64,000 nt of DNA from Gigaspora margarita (GCA_009809945.1 WTPW01000558.1:317909-381908), one strand, 5' to 3'. Shown: positions 45,828-57,273, counted from the stretch's first letter. Program-made: numbers and translations. Notes: generated by a model from the letters alone, not told the origin.

Positions 45828-45940
45828 ATCGCAATCGTACATTTATACTGTCAAATTAGTATACTGATTAATTTGTGATATCTCATTAAAGGTATTTCAT
45901 ATACATAATCAGTCAATTTTGTACAGGTAGACAGTCAAAT

Positions 45941-46195
45941 TCACACAAGCTGGCAATTATATTCATATAAACTGGCAATCAAGTTCATATTGACAACAAA
46001 TTTGTACAAACTACTAACCAAATTCATAATGACGACCAAATTAACCCTTTTAATCTTTTTCGGCGATCTACATCGGATCAGTGCCTTTAAAATTAGTGTT
46101 TGGGCATATGCAAACAAACTCATTAGTTTCGAGTCTTGCTCGTGATCACCACATTCTTTTTGATTAAACCAGAAAAGATTTTCATGAATTTTCAT
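45941..46195 (-). CDS. Unassigned ORF, 84 aa, possibly an exon
   Basis: A frame starting MKIHENLFWFNQKECGDHEQ and continuing SLFAYAQTLILKALIRC then a basic RSPKKIKR. The first 50 residues have balanced composition and could be an exon or fragment; the last 30 are a degenerate VNMNLI..SLY repeat created by the direct repeats (caaattcatat/caagttcatat) at 45930-46010. No family recognised. Confidence 0.25.
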   Translation of the reverse strand: MKIHENLFWFNQKECGDHEQDSKLMSLFAYAQTLILKALIRCRSPKKIKRVNLVVIMNLVSSLYKFVVNMNLIASLYEYNCQLV

Positions 46196-46235
46196 GAAAT
46201 TTTTTTATTTTATTGCGCTATCTGAGTTGCGCACA

Positions 46236-46575
46236 CAAATATAAATTCGGGTTGCATTTTTATAAGATTTTTTAAGTTCGACGACTTTTGATTCCATAAT
46301 TAGATGTATGGTTTGCTATGTAAACTTTATTTTGAAATTATATAAAATACGTACGTACGTATCCAATATTACAATTTTTCATTTCAATCCTTCAACCCGT
46401 AGATCCCTTCGCCATTTATCATCCCGTAGATAGGTTCGTCAATCATTGATCTGCGTATGTGCTGCTTGTAATCCAATATTACAATTTTTCATTTCAATCC
46501 TTCAACAGATCCCTTCGTCATTTGTCATCCCGTAGATCGGTTCGTCATTCATCGATCTGCATATGTGTTGCTTGA
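46236..46575. repeat. Dispersed repeat followed by a ~115-bp tandem duplication
   Basis: 46236-46362 is the second copy of the repeat at 27833-27960 and ends in a (GTAC)n run. Then taatccaatattacaattttt-type sequence through CCCGTAGAT, GGTTCGTCA and GATCTGC at 46353-46465 is repeated at 46468-46572, with a small deletion in the second copy. Confidence 0.7.
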
Positions 46576-46914
46576 AAAGAATTATCATCTGATTCTGCCA
46601 TTTTTTCTTAGTATGTAGCGACTCTTCAACCCATTGAAAAGTATTGGCACACGTGATATCCATACAACAAACTTTCATTTCGACTCATCAACCCGTAGAT
46701 CATTTCGCTATTCAAACCGCAAATTTAACACTGTTATATTATTCTTGCATTTAACTACGTATAATCTTTATTTCTAGCCATTGATCATCAACAAGATTTA
46801 AGAAATCTATTGCTGTAATTTCGCGTTCTTGATAAATTTACTTTAGTGACCGTTTTTGAAAAACGGTGCAATGTGTCAAATCTATTCTTATAAACTGTAT
46901 ACATGTAAGTACGT

Positions 46915-47521
46915 TGTGGGGTGAGAATAAATATCCTATGTCTATATATCATAACTACACACTACTAAACCTAACTAAATTACTCTATCTAATAATGGTA
47001 AGGCTTCGATTAAGGCGTGAATAGACTTGGTTCGAGTAACTAGGGTCGAATAGAGTTTTAGATTATGTCATGAGGCTCTAATATGAGGTCACGGGATTAG
47101 ACTTTAATACGAATGTCATCTATCGAGGGGTTATCAGTTTATAACAACAATAACAGTATACTAATTCAAGTATTTATATCGGGGATTTACTAGAGCTAAC
47201 ATTTCTACTCTAATTTCGAAGGTTATTATTCAATGAAGTTGAGCTCTAACTGGGTTCTTCTCTCTCTAGAACTTTCNAACTTCCGAACTCAACTGAGTTG
47301 TTTTAGGCCAGACCAATTAACTTCTGTGTTTTACATTACCCGCCTCTACCTTCTGGGCAGGGTTGGTAATGGAGCTCAATGGAGCCCAATGGAGCTGCGA
47401 ATGGAGCCAATGGAGCTCTGAATGGAGCCAATGGATACTAGTTTTTTGAGCTCTATTCGCACAACCATTGAGCTCCATTGGCTCCATTACCAACCCTGCT
47501 TCTGGGGGAAACGGGTTAACA
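46915..47521 (-). mobile_element. Solo LTR, family copy 2, ~465 bp without the nested MITE
   Basis: On the minus strand it begins TGTTAACCCG and ends TTCTCACCCCACA (TG...CA). It has a TATA-like GATATAAATACTT (plus 47184-47197) and aligns with 8494-9034 and 48870-49440. A hAT-like MITE (47358-47498) interrupts it. One N lies at 47277. No 5-bp duplication was recognised, so it may be a fragment. The LTR type (gypsy or copia) cannot be told. Confidence 0.65.
47358..47498. mobile_element. hAT-like MITE of GGAGC(C/T)CAAT repeats, 141 bp, inside the LTR
   Basis: Ends CAGGGTTGGTAATGGAGC and GCTCCATTACCAACCCTG are exact inverses, with a perfect 8-bp duplication CTTCTGGG (47350-47357, 47499-47506). 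The interior is almost entirely ATGGAGC(C/T) minisatellite units on the left and their inverse on the right, and so is essentially all subterminal repeat. Confidence 0.92.
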
Positions 47522-48089
47522 CATATTATATATAAATATTTCCGCTTTGAGTTTCTTCTTGACCATGCTCATATTTTAGGTTTGTTCGTTATTTAAATTA
47601 AAAATTTCTGGGTCCATAGTTAGAAACTATTTTAAAATTTTTTTTTTACTTTGAAGGAGCGGTGGTGTAATGTAAAACAATGAAACAGCTTTGTTGTCAA
47701 GACAAAAGACATCGTACTTATACTTTTTACATTATTGCATCTCTTAATGAACTGGTTCACTAATCCTAATAATCTTATTGTTTTAACAAGTTATCAGGTT
47801 CAATATATCAGATAAATTGAACAATTTGAGAAATAAAATAAAATAAAATAAATCAAATAAATCAAATTATCAAACTTATTCAACTTCCCAACCTTCAAAC
47901 TTGGTTAAACAGGTAATTCGTTTACTAAATTAATTTTGCTGGATTCCATCTTAGCCACCTCAGCTAAATATATATCTGACCCATGATATAAAGAAAATTT
48001 TATTTTGAACCACAATTTACCTTCATAATATACATATGTATGAGTCTATATTATTTATTTTCCCTAATATCTTTCCTAACTCTCATTTG
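47522..48089. other. AT-rich spacer
   Basis: No gene recognised; a short AAATAAAATA / AATCAAATAAATC run at 47830-47870. Confidence 0.4.
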
Positions 48090-48655
48090 CTAAAATAGTG
48101 ATCAGCGGAATTTTTAAATGTTATAATAAATATTATTATAATTCCAATGCAAATTAACGTAAAATTGGCACATATTGTGTGTCAGAATTTTTGATAGTGA
48201 CTTGTAATAGAAATCATGGTAATTATCTGTTATATTACAAATTAATTCAACTATAAATATATGCTGCGTGTTACAAAGATAGTAAATAATTTTATGTACA
48301 GAGTCTTTTTATATAACTCACAATAAAAATCACAATAATTCCAATAAATACCAATACAACCTTATCTAATACTGTGTATTGCCAAAATTATGAGTAAATT
48401 ATGTAAAGATTTTTTATAGCACTGTATCTCATAATAGAAATCACAATAATTCCAATGCAAACAGCATTTTATAAGAATAACAAGTTCTGTAGTAGAATTT
48501 TACAGCAATTGAGAATAAAAAATTTTGCCAATATAAACTAACTAAATCTTAGCTACATACTAAGTAAATCATTAGAAAAGTGAGTAAGTTCTTTAACAAT
48601 TGTTATTATAATAGTAATTATAATAATTCTAATACAAGTTAACTCACCTTATACC
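48090..48655 (-). repeat. Fifth array of the ~100-120 bp repeat, reverse orientation
   Basis: About five units with GTAACTTGTAATAGAAATCA-type, CACAATAATTCCAATGCAAA and AACCTTATCTAATACTGTG blocks. More decayed than the other arrays. Confidence 0.65.
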
Positions 48656-48800
48656 AGTGATGGCAAATAATCTGAAATGACCCAAATGACTCAAATGACC
48701 AATAACTAGTCATTGGGTCATTTCAAAAATGAAATGGCCTATTGGGTCATTTGAATTTTATTGGTAAAAATAACAATTAATTAAAACTTGATTAAATTAT
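48656..48800. mobile_element. Left end of a CAGTGATGGCAAATAATC-type element
   Basis: CAGTGATGGCAAATAATCTG is followed by repeated AAATGACCCAAATGACTC and TAACTAGTCATTGGGTCA motifs. The same motifs occur at 50815-50895 and, inverted, at 51595-51735. The CAGTG start suggests a hAT-like terminus, but no duplication or matching right end could be fixed. Confidence 0.45.
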
Positions 48801-48869
48801 GAAATTTGAAGTAAACAATAATCAAAATATTAAATATTTAATTCTCATGCTAAGATTTGATCAATTTAT

Positions 48870-49440
48870 CTAATCTCATGACCTCATATTAGAGCCTCGT
48901 GACATGGGCTAGGTGCTGAATGCCCAATAAATGAGTTTACCCCTAATGTGACTTCTCTGTAATCTCACTCTAATCCTAAGGAGTTTCATTGGGTTTCAAT
49001 TGATAAAAATTATGGGTAAAATTTTTTGTGGGAGAGTTACCACAGCTTAGGTGCTGCAAAAAGGGATGAAATTGACTATTTTTTCAAAAAGTATTTTTTT
49101 ATATAAATTAATTTAAAATAAAATTAGAATCATTTTTCGTTTAAGACACAAAAGTAGTTGTGTTAATAAAATTTTGCTATATAGCTCCTTAAAGTTTGCA
49201 GGTTTATATGATTTGTTAAAAAATTTATAACATAAAAATTGATTTTCTGAAGATTTATTTGGCAATTTTGTTCCTTTTTACAGCACCTAGCCAATATAAT
49301 ATAGAGCTCTATTTGATTCTAGTTACTTAGACCAAGTCTATTAATTAAAGGCTTACTATTATTAGAGTAGTTAGTTAATGTTAGTCTTACTAGTGTATAT
49401 TTGTGATACTTATACAGAGAGTTCATTTTAGCTTCATACA
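48870..49440 (+). mobile_element. LTR fragment, family copy 3, split by an insertion
   Basis: aatctcatgacctcatattag ... agcctcgtgacat matches the inner part of the LTRs at 8494 and 46915. It resumes after the insertion (48907-49292) at atagagctctatttgattct and runs to TAGCTTCATACA at 49440, matching the LTR 3' end. The 5' half is missing. Confidence 0.65.
48907..49292. mobile_element. Inverted-repeat element inserted in the LTR fragment, 386 bp
   Basis: Outer ends GGCTAGGTGCTG and CAGCACCTAGCC are exact inverses. A third terminus-like copy (GCTTAGGTGCTGCAAAAAGG, 49045-49064) pairs better with the right end over about 27 bp, so a shorter element (49045-49292) may be nested or may be the real unit. 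The uninterrupted LTR copies confirm that this segment is foreign. Target duplication unclear. Confidence 0.65.
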
Positions 49441-49605
49441 TATTGATATATATCAAAACTATATCAGGTATTGTACAAATTTATAGCAAAGAAAAACAGA
49501 ATAAAATTTTAAATTAATTAGTAAAAACTTCCAGTTTGAAGTCAAATTCATTTGTTTATATATATTTAAATTTAACATATGACATATTAATGTGTTACCT
49601 AGCAC

Positions 49606-50812
49606 TAGTACTCCTAGGTCTGGTTCAGGTTCAGTTTGTTCAGGTCTGGTCCAGGATCAAACCAGATTTGGACTCCAAAATTTACTAATTTCAAACTTTA
49701 GACCAGACTTAGACTCAATTATAAGTTCAGTTCCAGGTCCAGTTAGAATTCTGCAGACTGGTCCGAGTTTGAATATATTATATGTATTTTCTGTACTAAA
49801 CAAGTTTACTTAGTGCATGAAATTAGAATTAATTAGTAAAATTTTATGAATTATAAAATTTTATAATTTTAATAAAATTTTATAAAATCTGATGAAAAAT
49901 ATATTTGTTACCCCTTATAACACATTTATTTGTTATAGCCAATAAGGCTATATTAATATTAAAATAAAATTAAATTAAAGATAAAATCAAAAATAATACA
50001 GAATTGCAAAAGAATCATTTTTTGTTAGAAGTGCAATAGGTATTATCTTAGTAAAATTTTGAGTTATAAATAAAGCTGTCACAGGAGGTAGCAAATAAAT
50101 TCTTCCAAATCTTATAATTCACAAATTTTTATTAATTAATTCTAATTTTATGCACTAAGTAAAATTATTTAGCATCTATAAATACATTAACTGGCAAAAT
50201 TATTTTTATTTTATTTAAATTTAGAGGGTAGATGCTTAATTTGGAACTTTGATCAAAAAAGTCAAATTTAAGCACCTTTCTTCAAATTTCAAGCAAAATA
50301 AAAAAATTCAGCTAATTGAATGTATTTTTAGGTATTGAATATATTTACTTAGTGCATTAAGTTAGAATTAATTAGTAAAATATTGTAAATTATAAGATTT
50401 TATAGAATTTTATTAATAGAATTCTATGAAATCTTATGATTCACAAATTTTTATTAATTAATTCTAATTTTATGCACTAAGTAAACTTGTTTAACATCTA
50501 AAACACTTTGAATTGGCCAAAGTGTTTTTATTTTACTTGAAAAGTTAGAGAAAAGATGCTTTAATTTGACTTTTTTGATCAAAAATCCAAAAATTATACA
50601 TCTATTCTCCAAATTTTAAGTAAAATAATAACAGTTTTGCTAATTTGATATATTTTTGGAGTTTACTTAGTGTACAAAGTTATAATTAATTAATAAGAAT
50701 TTGTAAGTTATAGGTTTTTATAGAATTTTATTAATAAAATTCTATAATATACAAATTTTTTTAATTATTTTAACTTTTTGCACTATGTAAACTTGTTTAG
50801 CACCTAGAAACA
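49606..50812. mobile_element. Partial copy of the palindromic-module hAT-like element
   Basis: It starts TAGTACTCCTAGG with the same GGTTCAG/GTCCAG subterminal motifs as 19431, followed by about three ~330-bp palindromic modules (GCACTAAGTAAACTTG, TTTTGATCAAAAA). It stops at a GCACCTAG near 50812 without a right terminal repeat. The start of this copy gives an accidental open frame at 49592-49813. Confidence 0.8.
49901..50100. mobile_element. Small insertion inside a palindromic module
   Basis: ATATTTGTTACCCC near 49901 is the imperfect inverse of GGAGGTAGCAAATAAA near 50085. Comparison with the intact modules shows about 200 extra bases here. Exact ends uncertain. Confidence 0.5.
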
Positions 50813-50814
50813 AC

Positions 50815-51735
50815 AATAGTAAATAACTTTAAATGATCCAAATGACTCAAATAACAAATAACTAGTTATTGGTCATTTCATAGCCCAAATAACTTAAGAA
50901 GGTCATAATTTTAGTTAATTAACTATTTAATACATTTAGCCAATCATAATTGATTATTGTTCTGCATAAATAAAATGTTGCTATATGTTATCCAATAAAT
51001 ATTATTACTCATAATAAATAGCTGATGACCAATCTTTATTCAATAAATAAGTGGTATTTGTAGTTTGGTTAAATAATTAGAGGTTGTCTATTTATCACGT
51101 AATATTTTTTACTTAGCAACCATTCCTATCAATGTATACTATAATCACTTTATCTAATTCTGATTGATAATATAATATACAGATGTGATCACCATCTCTG
51201 ACCATATATCCATGGTAAAAATCATGTAATAAATAGCATGCCCCTTAGATTATTTACTATATTTGTTGTAAAGTAATAATCCAATTAAATCATATCAGGT
51301 ATAAAGTAATTAAGAAAAAAAAACACTAGATAAAAGATAATATATTTACTTTTTTAAAAAAATGTTTGTCAATAATCATTTACTAATTACAAAAAAATTA
51401 TTTTCAAATTTAAATATTAAAGGTGAGACCTTGCTTTATCTTTATTAAATTTAATAGAAACTTTTTACAGTACAGAAAGAAATTCCATTTTTTTAAATTT
51501 AATGCTAAGAATAAAAACTCAGACATATATTCATTTTCAAATTTACAAATGGCATATTAATTAATAATTGATATAATTAGTAAGATGTTAACTCTATGCA
51601 AAATAATCTAATGACCAAATGATCCTAGTCATTTGGAAATAACAGTAGTCATTTGGTCACAAGTCATTTTCAAGTGAACCAAAATTTGAATGTCCTCAAA
51701 TAACTAGTTATTTTAAGATTATTTAATTGCCAATC
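50815..51735. mobile_element. Element with inverted AAATGACTCAAAT / ATTTGAGGAC termini
   Basis: The left side (aataactttaaatgatccaa, atgactcaaataac, taactagttattgg) is inverted at the right (tcctcaaataactagttat, tttaagattatttaattgcc). It contains AT-rich noncoding sequence and a GGTGAGACCTTGCTTTATCT tract at 51421-51445 that resembles the 3' end of the LINE at 2800-2830. Ends not fixed to the base. Confidence 0.5.
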
Positions 51736-52876
51736 CAGATAAGATCAGTATTATTTCTATATTTGAAACTGGGCAAAGCAAATATATAAATAATGTGGTA
51801 TGAAATCTGAATCTAGCATGTATATATATAATTTTTATATAATTTAAAGATGTTTAAAGATATTTTTACTTATATCTCCTTATATATCAGTTTGATTTTA
51901 ATAATTTTTTACTGGAAGAAGTGTAAAAACCTGCTCTAAAACTTTAATTAGAGTTAAAAAATAGTATTTATTTAGTATAAAAGCTTTTTATAAGGGTCAT
52001 TATCAGATTTGGTAATATGGGAGTGGGTCAATAGAAATCAAGCAAATTTTTTTTAGTAACTTTTTTTAAAAGTTTAAATCAAAATAACTTAACAAGAACT
52101 TGATCAAATTTGATAAATTTTTTTTAAAATTAATTCTATAAGTTTATTAAATTGATTTAAAAAAATTTTATCAAATTTGGTTAAATTTTTATAAAATTAT
52201 TTCTGTTCAAAGTTTCAAAAAAATTTAATTATAAAAAATTTGCTTGATTTCTATTGAACAATAGTTTGATATTATATAAAATTTAAAAATTTAAACTAAA
52301 AGAAAATAATAACATACATAAAAATAAATATTATAAAATAGATATAACAAATTTTTTATAAAGATCTGTTGCTATTGCAACTCTATATATAGCAGCCAAT
52401 TATAGTTAGAGTTTGTAAAATTATTTTGTTAGTTTTTTGTTAAAAAAGTTAGCAAGTTTGTAGAGAATTTTTATTGGTCAATAATAAGCAATATATTATC
52501 TATCACATGCTCAATTTTGATTGGCTACTTATATAGAATTGCTATAATGACCTATCACTATAAAGTAACAATATAAAATTAATTGCTAAATAATAAAATT
52601 AGTAAAATATCTGCTTAATATTATAGGCTGATGGGTTGCTAATATATTAATTTTAAAATTTTGTCTAAAAAAATATACATATATATAAAAAATTGTCAAA
52701 ATATCTGTTTTATATCTATAGAACTATATTTCGATATTATATAAAATTTAAAAGCTAAAAAAAGATAATAATATTTATAAAAACAAATATTATAAAATTA
52801 GATATAAGAATAATTGCTAGGTAATAAAATTAAAAAATATTTGCCTAATATTATCAAAGGACACAGACATCTAGTA
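51736..52876. other. AT-rich spacer
   Basis: No gene recognised. Loose direct similarity exists between 52250-52390 and 52700-52850 (atattatataaaatttaaa ... tattataaaattagatata). The final bases (acacagacatctagta) begin a repeat also found at 22900. Confidence 0.4.
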
Positions 52877-53836
52877 CACTCCCCTGATATTGATCACTAG
52901 AATTTTGATAATCATGTTACTTGCTAATAATTGTAGCCATATATACAACTTTTTTTTAATGAGAAAATTAAACTTGGTATATTAATGTAAAGTTGTACAG
53001 AATAACAATTGCATATACTCCAAAATTTTTAGAAATTTTAGATAAAATTTTATTAAGTCATATTTAGCATTTTTGATCAAAAAAATGAAAATTAAAAAAT
53101 TTTATATTAGATCAACGCATTTTAAAACCTTATTATAAATAATAGTTGGTTTTAAAATATATAATTCTCCATATGTAACAGCATATAGGATTAAATTTTT
53201 ATAGAGCAATTCAAAAAAATTTCTCATAAATCATTAAGTTTAATTAAAATTTTTGACAAATAAAAATGCTGCAATTTTCGTACCTTAAAATTCAGCATAA
53301 TTAACTGTTATAAAATTTTTATTAAAAATCTCCCAAAATAAAGTATTTAAGTATTTATTATTTAATACATATATGATTATTTTTTTAAGCTATTTTAATA
53401 CAATTTTATAATGTTCACTATATCAAATTTTAAGGTATGAAAATTGCAACTTTTATTTATCAAAAATATTAATTAAACTCAAAAATTTTATGAAAATTTT
53501 TTTGAATCACTTTATGAAAATTTAATTCTATATGCCATTAGGTAAGGAGAATAACATATTTTAAAACCAACTATTATTTATAATAGGGTTTTAAAATGTG
53601 TCAACCTAATAAAACTTTTTTAATTTTCATTTTTTTGATCAAAAATGCTAAATATAATTTAATAAAATTTTATTTAAAATTTCTAAAAATTTTAAGTATA
53701 TGCAAATCATTATTCTATACAACTTTACTTACTACACCAAGTTTAATTTCTTTATTAAAAAAAGTTGTATATATGGCTATGATCATCAGTAGGTAACATG
53801 ATTATCAAAATTTTAGTGTTCAATGTCAGAGGAGTG
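52877..53836. mobile_element. TA-target foldback element, 960 bp
   Basis: Ends CACTCCCCTGATATTGATCA and inverted CACTCCTCTGACATTGAACA, with TA at 52875-52876 and 53837-53838. The arms pair along almost their full length (axis near 53360), for example gttggttttaaaatatat at 53145 against its inverse at 53555. The empty site is readable at 22910-22925 (atctagtacagaggttat). An ORF at 53596-53796 is a by-product of the arm. Confidence 0.88.
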
Positions 53837-54491
53837 TACTAAGGCCATATATTATGCATTTTAGCAAAAACTCCAAAATTTGAAAACAAAAAGGCAAGGC
53901 AGTTTTTAGCAATTATCTTGGCAACCAGTAGTCCAATTTGAATGAACTTTTTTTAAGATGAAGCTCTCAGTAAGGTGCATCTAACAAAAAAGTTCATTCA
54001 ATTCTAATCACTGGATCAAAAGTTATTTAATAAAATATAGTTTTGTCATTTTTAGCAAATTAGATCAAAATTGGCCAAAACCTAGTTATGATCTATATGA
54101 GAGATGTTCAGGTCCTATTATAGGATAATAGATTGCTAATACATTAAGGGTAGAATCTGGTCTTTTTATTGTTATACAACCTAAATTTAGTAATTAGTAC
54201 ATTTTAATTGGCTACAAATATATAAACAAACTCTGCTTTATCCAATTAAGTATATTAATTGCTAATTATGGTTTGTACAATATAAAAAAAGACCCTATCT
54301 CTAAATTTTAAATTTCATCTAAAAAAAAAAAAGAAAATATTTATAAGAATAATATAGTTGTCAAAATATTTGCCTTATATAATAGTTTAATAATATATAA
54401 ATTTTAAAATTTAAACCAAAAAAAAGATAATAGAATAAAGCTTATACTAGTTTAAATTAAAAATATTTTTCTAATATTTTCAAATACCATA

Positions 54492-54800
54492 TATGCTCAA
54501 AAATAAGCACTTTCTGAAAATAAGCAACCCCCCTGCTTTTTTTCAAAAATCTCAAAAAAACTATTATCAGTCACTACATATAAAAGTCTAAATTTTACTA
54601 AGTAAACCTCAAATGTACAATTAAGTAAAGTTGTTCAGGGCATCAAATTACACATATAGTAAAAGTTTGTTATTATTTGGAAAACTTTTTATTAGTACGT
54701 TTTTTAATTTTTCAAAAAATTCAACAATTCAAAAATAAGCAACCTCCCGTATTTTCATGTAACATTTTTGCCCAAAAAAGGGTGCTTATTTTCGAGCATA
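54492..54800. mobile_element. TA-target MITE, 309 bp
   Basis: Ends TATGCTCAAAAATAAGCAC and inverted TATGCTCGAAAATAAGCACC, with TA on both sides. AAAATAAGCAACC motifs repeat inside both ends (54515, 54735). Noncoding. Confidence 0.8.
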
Positions 54801-54967
54801 TATAGTAATCAGTCTAGATAATAGTAAGTTGGAAGGCTGTTTATAAACAAATAGTAATTTGTTTATAACTAATAGCTATTGTCTGTATTTTTAGAATTAG
54901 CCTAGATAATAACAAACTAATAGACAGTTGGTTATAAACAAATTAAAACATGTTTATAACCGACAGC

Positions 54968-55832
54968 TAGTGTTCCTATGAACCTGTTTATAAATATGTT
55001 CAAAGTTACAAATAAAGAAGAAAGCATATAATCGCAAAGATAAAAATACTTATATCTTATAATTTACTTGGCCAAATTTAACATTTTAACTACTATTTTG
55101 ATCGCAAGATACTCCTCTACAACCTTAGTTAGAAGTTGAAAAAAGGTTTACTTAGTAAAAAAAAAATGGGTTAGTTGAAAAACTCCAAATTCAAAATTTT
55201 ACTATAATAATAAAATTTTTAAATTTCAACTAAACCATTTTTCTTTACTAAGTAAACCTTTTTCAACTTTTTATAAAGGTTGTAGAAAAGTATCTTGCAA
55301 TCAAAATAGTAGTTAACATATTTAAATCAGCCCAGTAGATTGTGAGATATAAGTATTTTTATATTTATGATTATATGCTTTCTTCTTCTTTCTTTTTTAT
55401 TTATAATATAAATAAAGAAGAAAGCATATAATCATGAAGATAAAAATGCTTATATTTTGTGATATACTGGGCTGATTTTAACGTTTTAACTATCATTTTG
55501 ATTGCAAGATACTCCTCTAAAATCTTTATTAGAAGTTGAAAAAGGTTTACTTAGTTAAAAAAAAATTTTAGTTGGCATTCAAAAATTTTATTATAATAGT
55601 AAAATTTTTAAATTTGGAGTTTTCAACTAAAACATTTTTCTTTACTAAGTAAACCTTTTTTCAACTTCTAATAAAGGTTGTAGAAGAGTAACTTGCAATC
55701 AAAATAGTGGTTAAAATGTTAAATTAAGCCCAATAGATCATAAGATATAAGTATTTTTATCTTTGTGATTATATACTTTCTTCTTTATTTGTAACTTTGA
55801 ACTTGTTTATGAACAGGTTCATAGGGACACTA
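54968..55832. mobile_element. hAT-like element of inverted modules, 865 bp
   Basis: Ends TAGTGTTCCTATGAACCTG and inverted TAGTGTCCCTATGAACCTG. The flanks CCGACAGC and CCAACAGC (54960-54967, 55833-55840) match at 7 of 8. It contains four copies, alternating in orientation, of a ~190 bp module (AAGAAGAAAGCATATAATC, AAGATACTCCTCTA, AGGTTTACTTAGTAAAAAA). TIR and architecture match 19431-21263, while the module sequence is different. Confidence 0.88.
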
Positions 55833-55840
55833 CCAACAGC

Positions 55841-57265
55841 TTATCAGTCTGCTAATATATAGGCTATTCTTTGAAGATATTAGAAAAATATTTTAAATTT
55901 AGGCCTATATTTATTACTCAATAATCTAATATTAGAAGAATATTTTTGATTTCAAATAGTAGTCTAAAATAATATGCTTAAAATAATAAACTTATTAGAA
56001 GTATAGTAATATAGTAAAGTGATAAAGTTGTTATTCTTTAAATAGCATATAGGTAAGGTACAGAGTTCAATTTCTATTAAGAGTAGAGCATATGTATAGT
56101 AGATCATTTTTATAATACTAATTATAACTCTACTATGTAAATCAGATTACACAATACAATTACTATGGATGAATTACATAAAAATAAATATAATATTATA
56201 AAATATTACTAAACCTGTTTTTGAATACTTTGTGAGATTGAAAACATGACCTGAAGCAGGCACGTGCCCTCATGATCTCAGATATTTCCCAATTTGGGTT
56301 TCCTAGCCCGATTTTCCTGATTTTCCTGATTTTCCTGATTTCACTGATCAGCCCGATTTTCTCGATTTATTTGATCGACACTAACAAAAGAATTTGGCTG
56401 ATATCGATGATATGATAGATCATAAAAATATTAAGGATAATAGCATTTGGGCAAATAATGATGATAATGGTGATTTAGCCAATTAATGTAAATAGAACAA
56501 TTATTATAAATAAAGGCCTTTTAGCCCTTGGGAACGAAATTCAATTCCTACTTTTGCTTAATAATTCCAATATAATAAACTACATATATACATATACCAT
56601 TATAAATGTTTCTTTATTTTATCTTTAATAAATAATACAAGTACATATTGATACATAATAAAACCCATATACATTCGTGAGTCGCTATACTATGCTTATT
56701 CTTGACTAAACTATCCCGCAATTCTGCCTAACTGCTTAGCCAAATCTAACACGCCTTTTTTGACCCCAATGTAACCTAAACTTCAGTTATACAAAGTGAA
56801 AACTGACCCATCGATAGACCCGCCAATTTTAGGTCTCTCAACTTGTTTTATCAAAACATAAAAAAAAACCACATTAACTAAGTTGGTATGTTAAAATTTA
56901 CTTACTAAATTAATGAATTTTGCAGATGATGAATAAATTTTGCAAGTAACAATACAAACCTAGCCAATCAAATCATATGATGTACAAGCAATTTGCAAGT
57001 GATCAACATAGGGTAAACTCTACCCCTAAAAACATTTTTTAATAAAATTAGTATTAAAAAATAGAATTTACAAATATATAAAACAAAAAAAAATAAAAAT
57101 AAAAATTAAAGAAAAATAAAAGTAAAGATAAATAAGATAAAAGTAAAGTGGTAAGTAATTATGAATAAAAAGAAGAAAAAATAATAAAGCAAAAGTAAAA
57201 AAAGTGCAAACTGAAAATAATTGAATAAATTTATTTTTTAATATTATATTACATCTAGGGCAATA
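55841..57265. other. AT-rich region with a TTTTCCTGA minisatellite
   Basis: 56310-56345 carries three to four GATTTTCCT units in a GC-richer patch (56250-56370, cacgtgccctcatgatctca ... cagcccgattttctcg) that could be a subterminal region of the hAT unit downstream. 56397-56485 gives ADIDDMIDHKNIKDNSIWAN, an acidic frame ending in TAA, possibly a relic. The rest is AT-rich. Confidence 0.4.
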
Positions 57266-57273
57266 TTAGGCTA

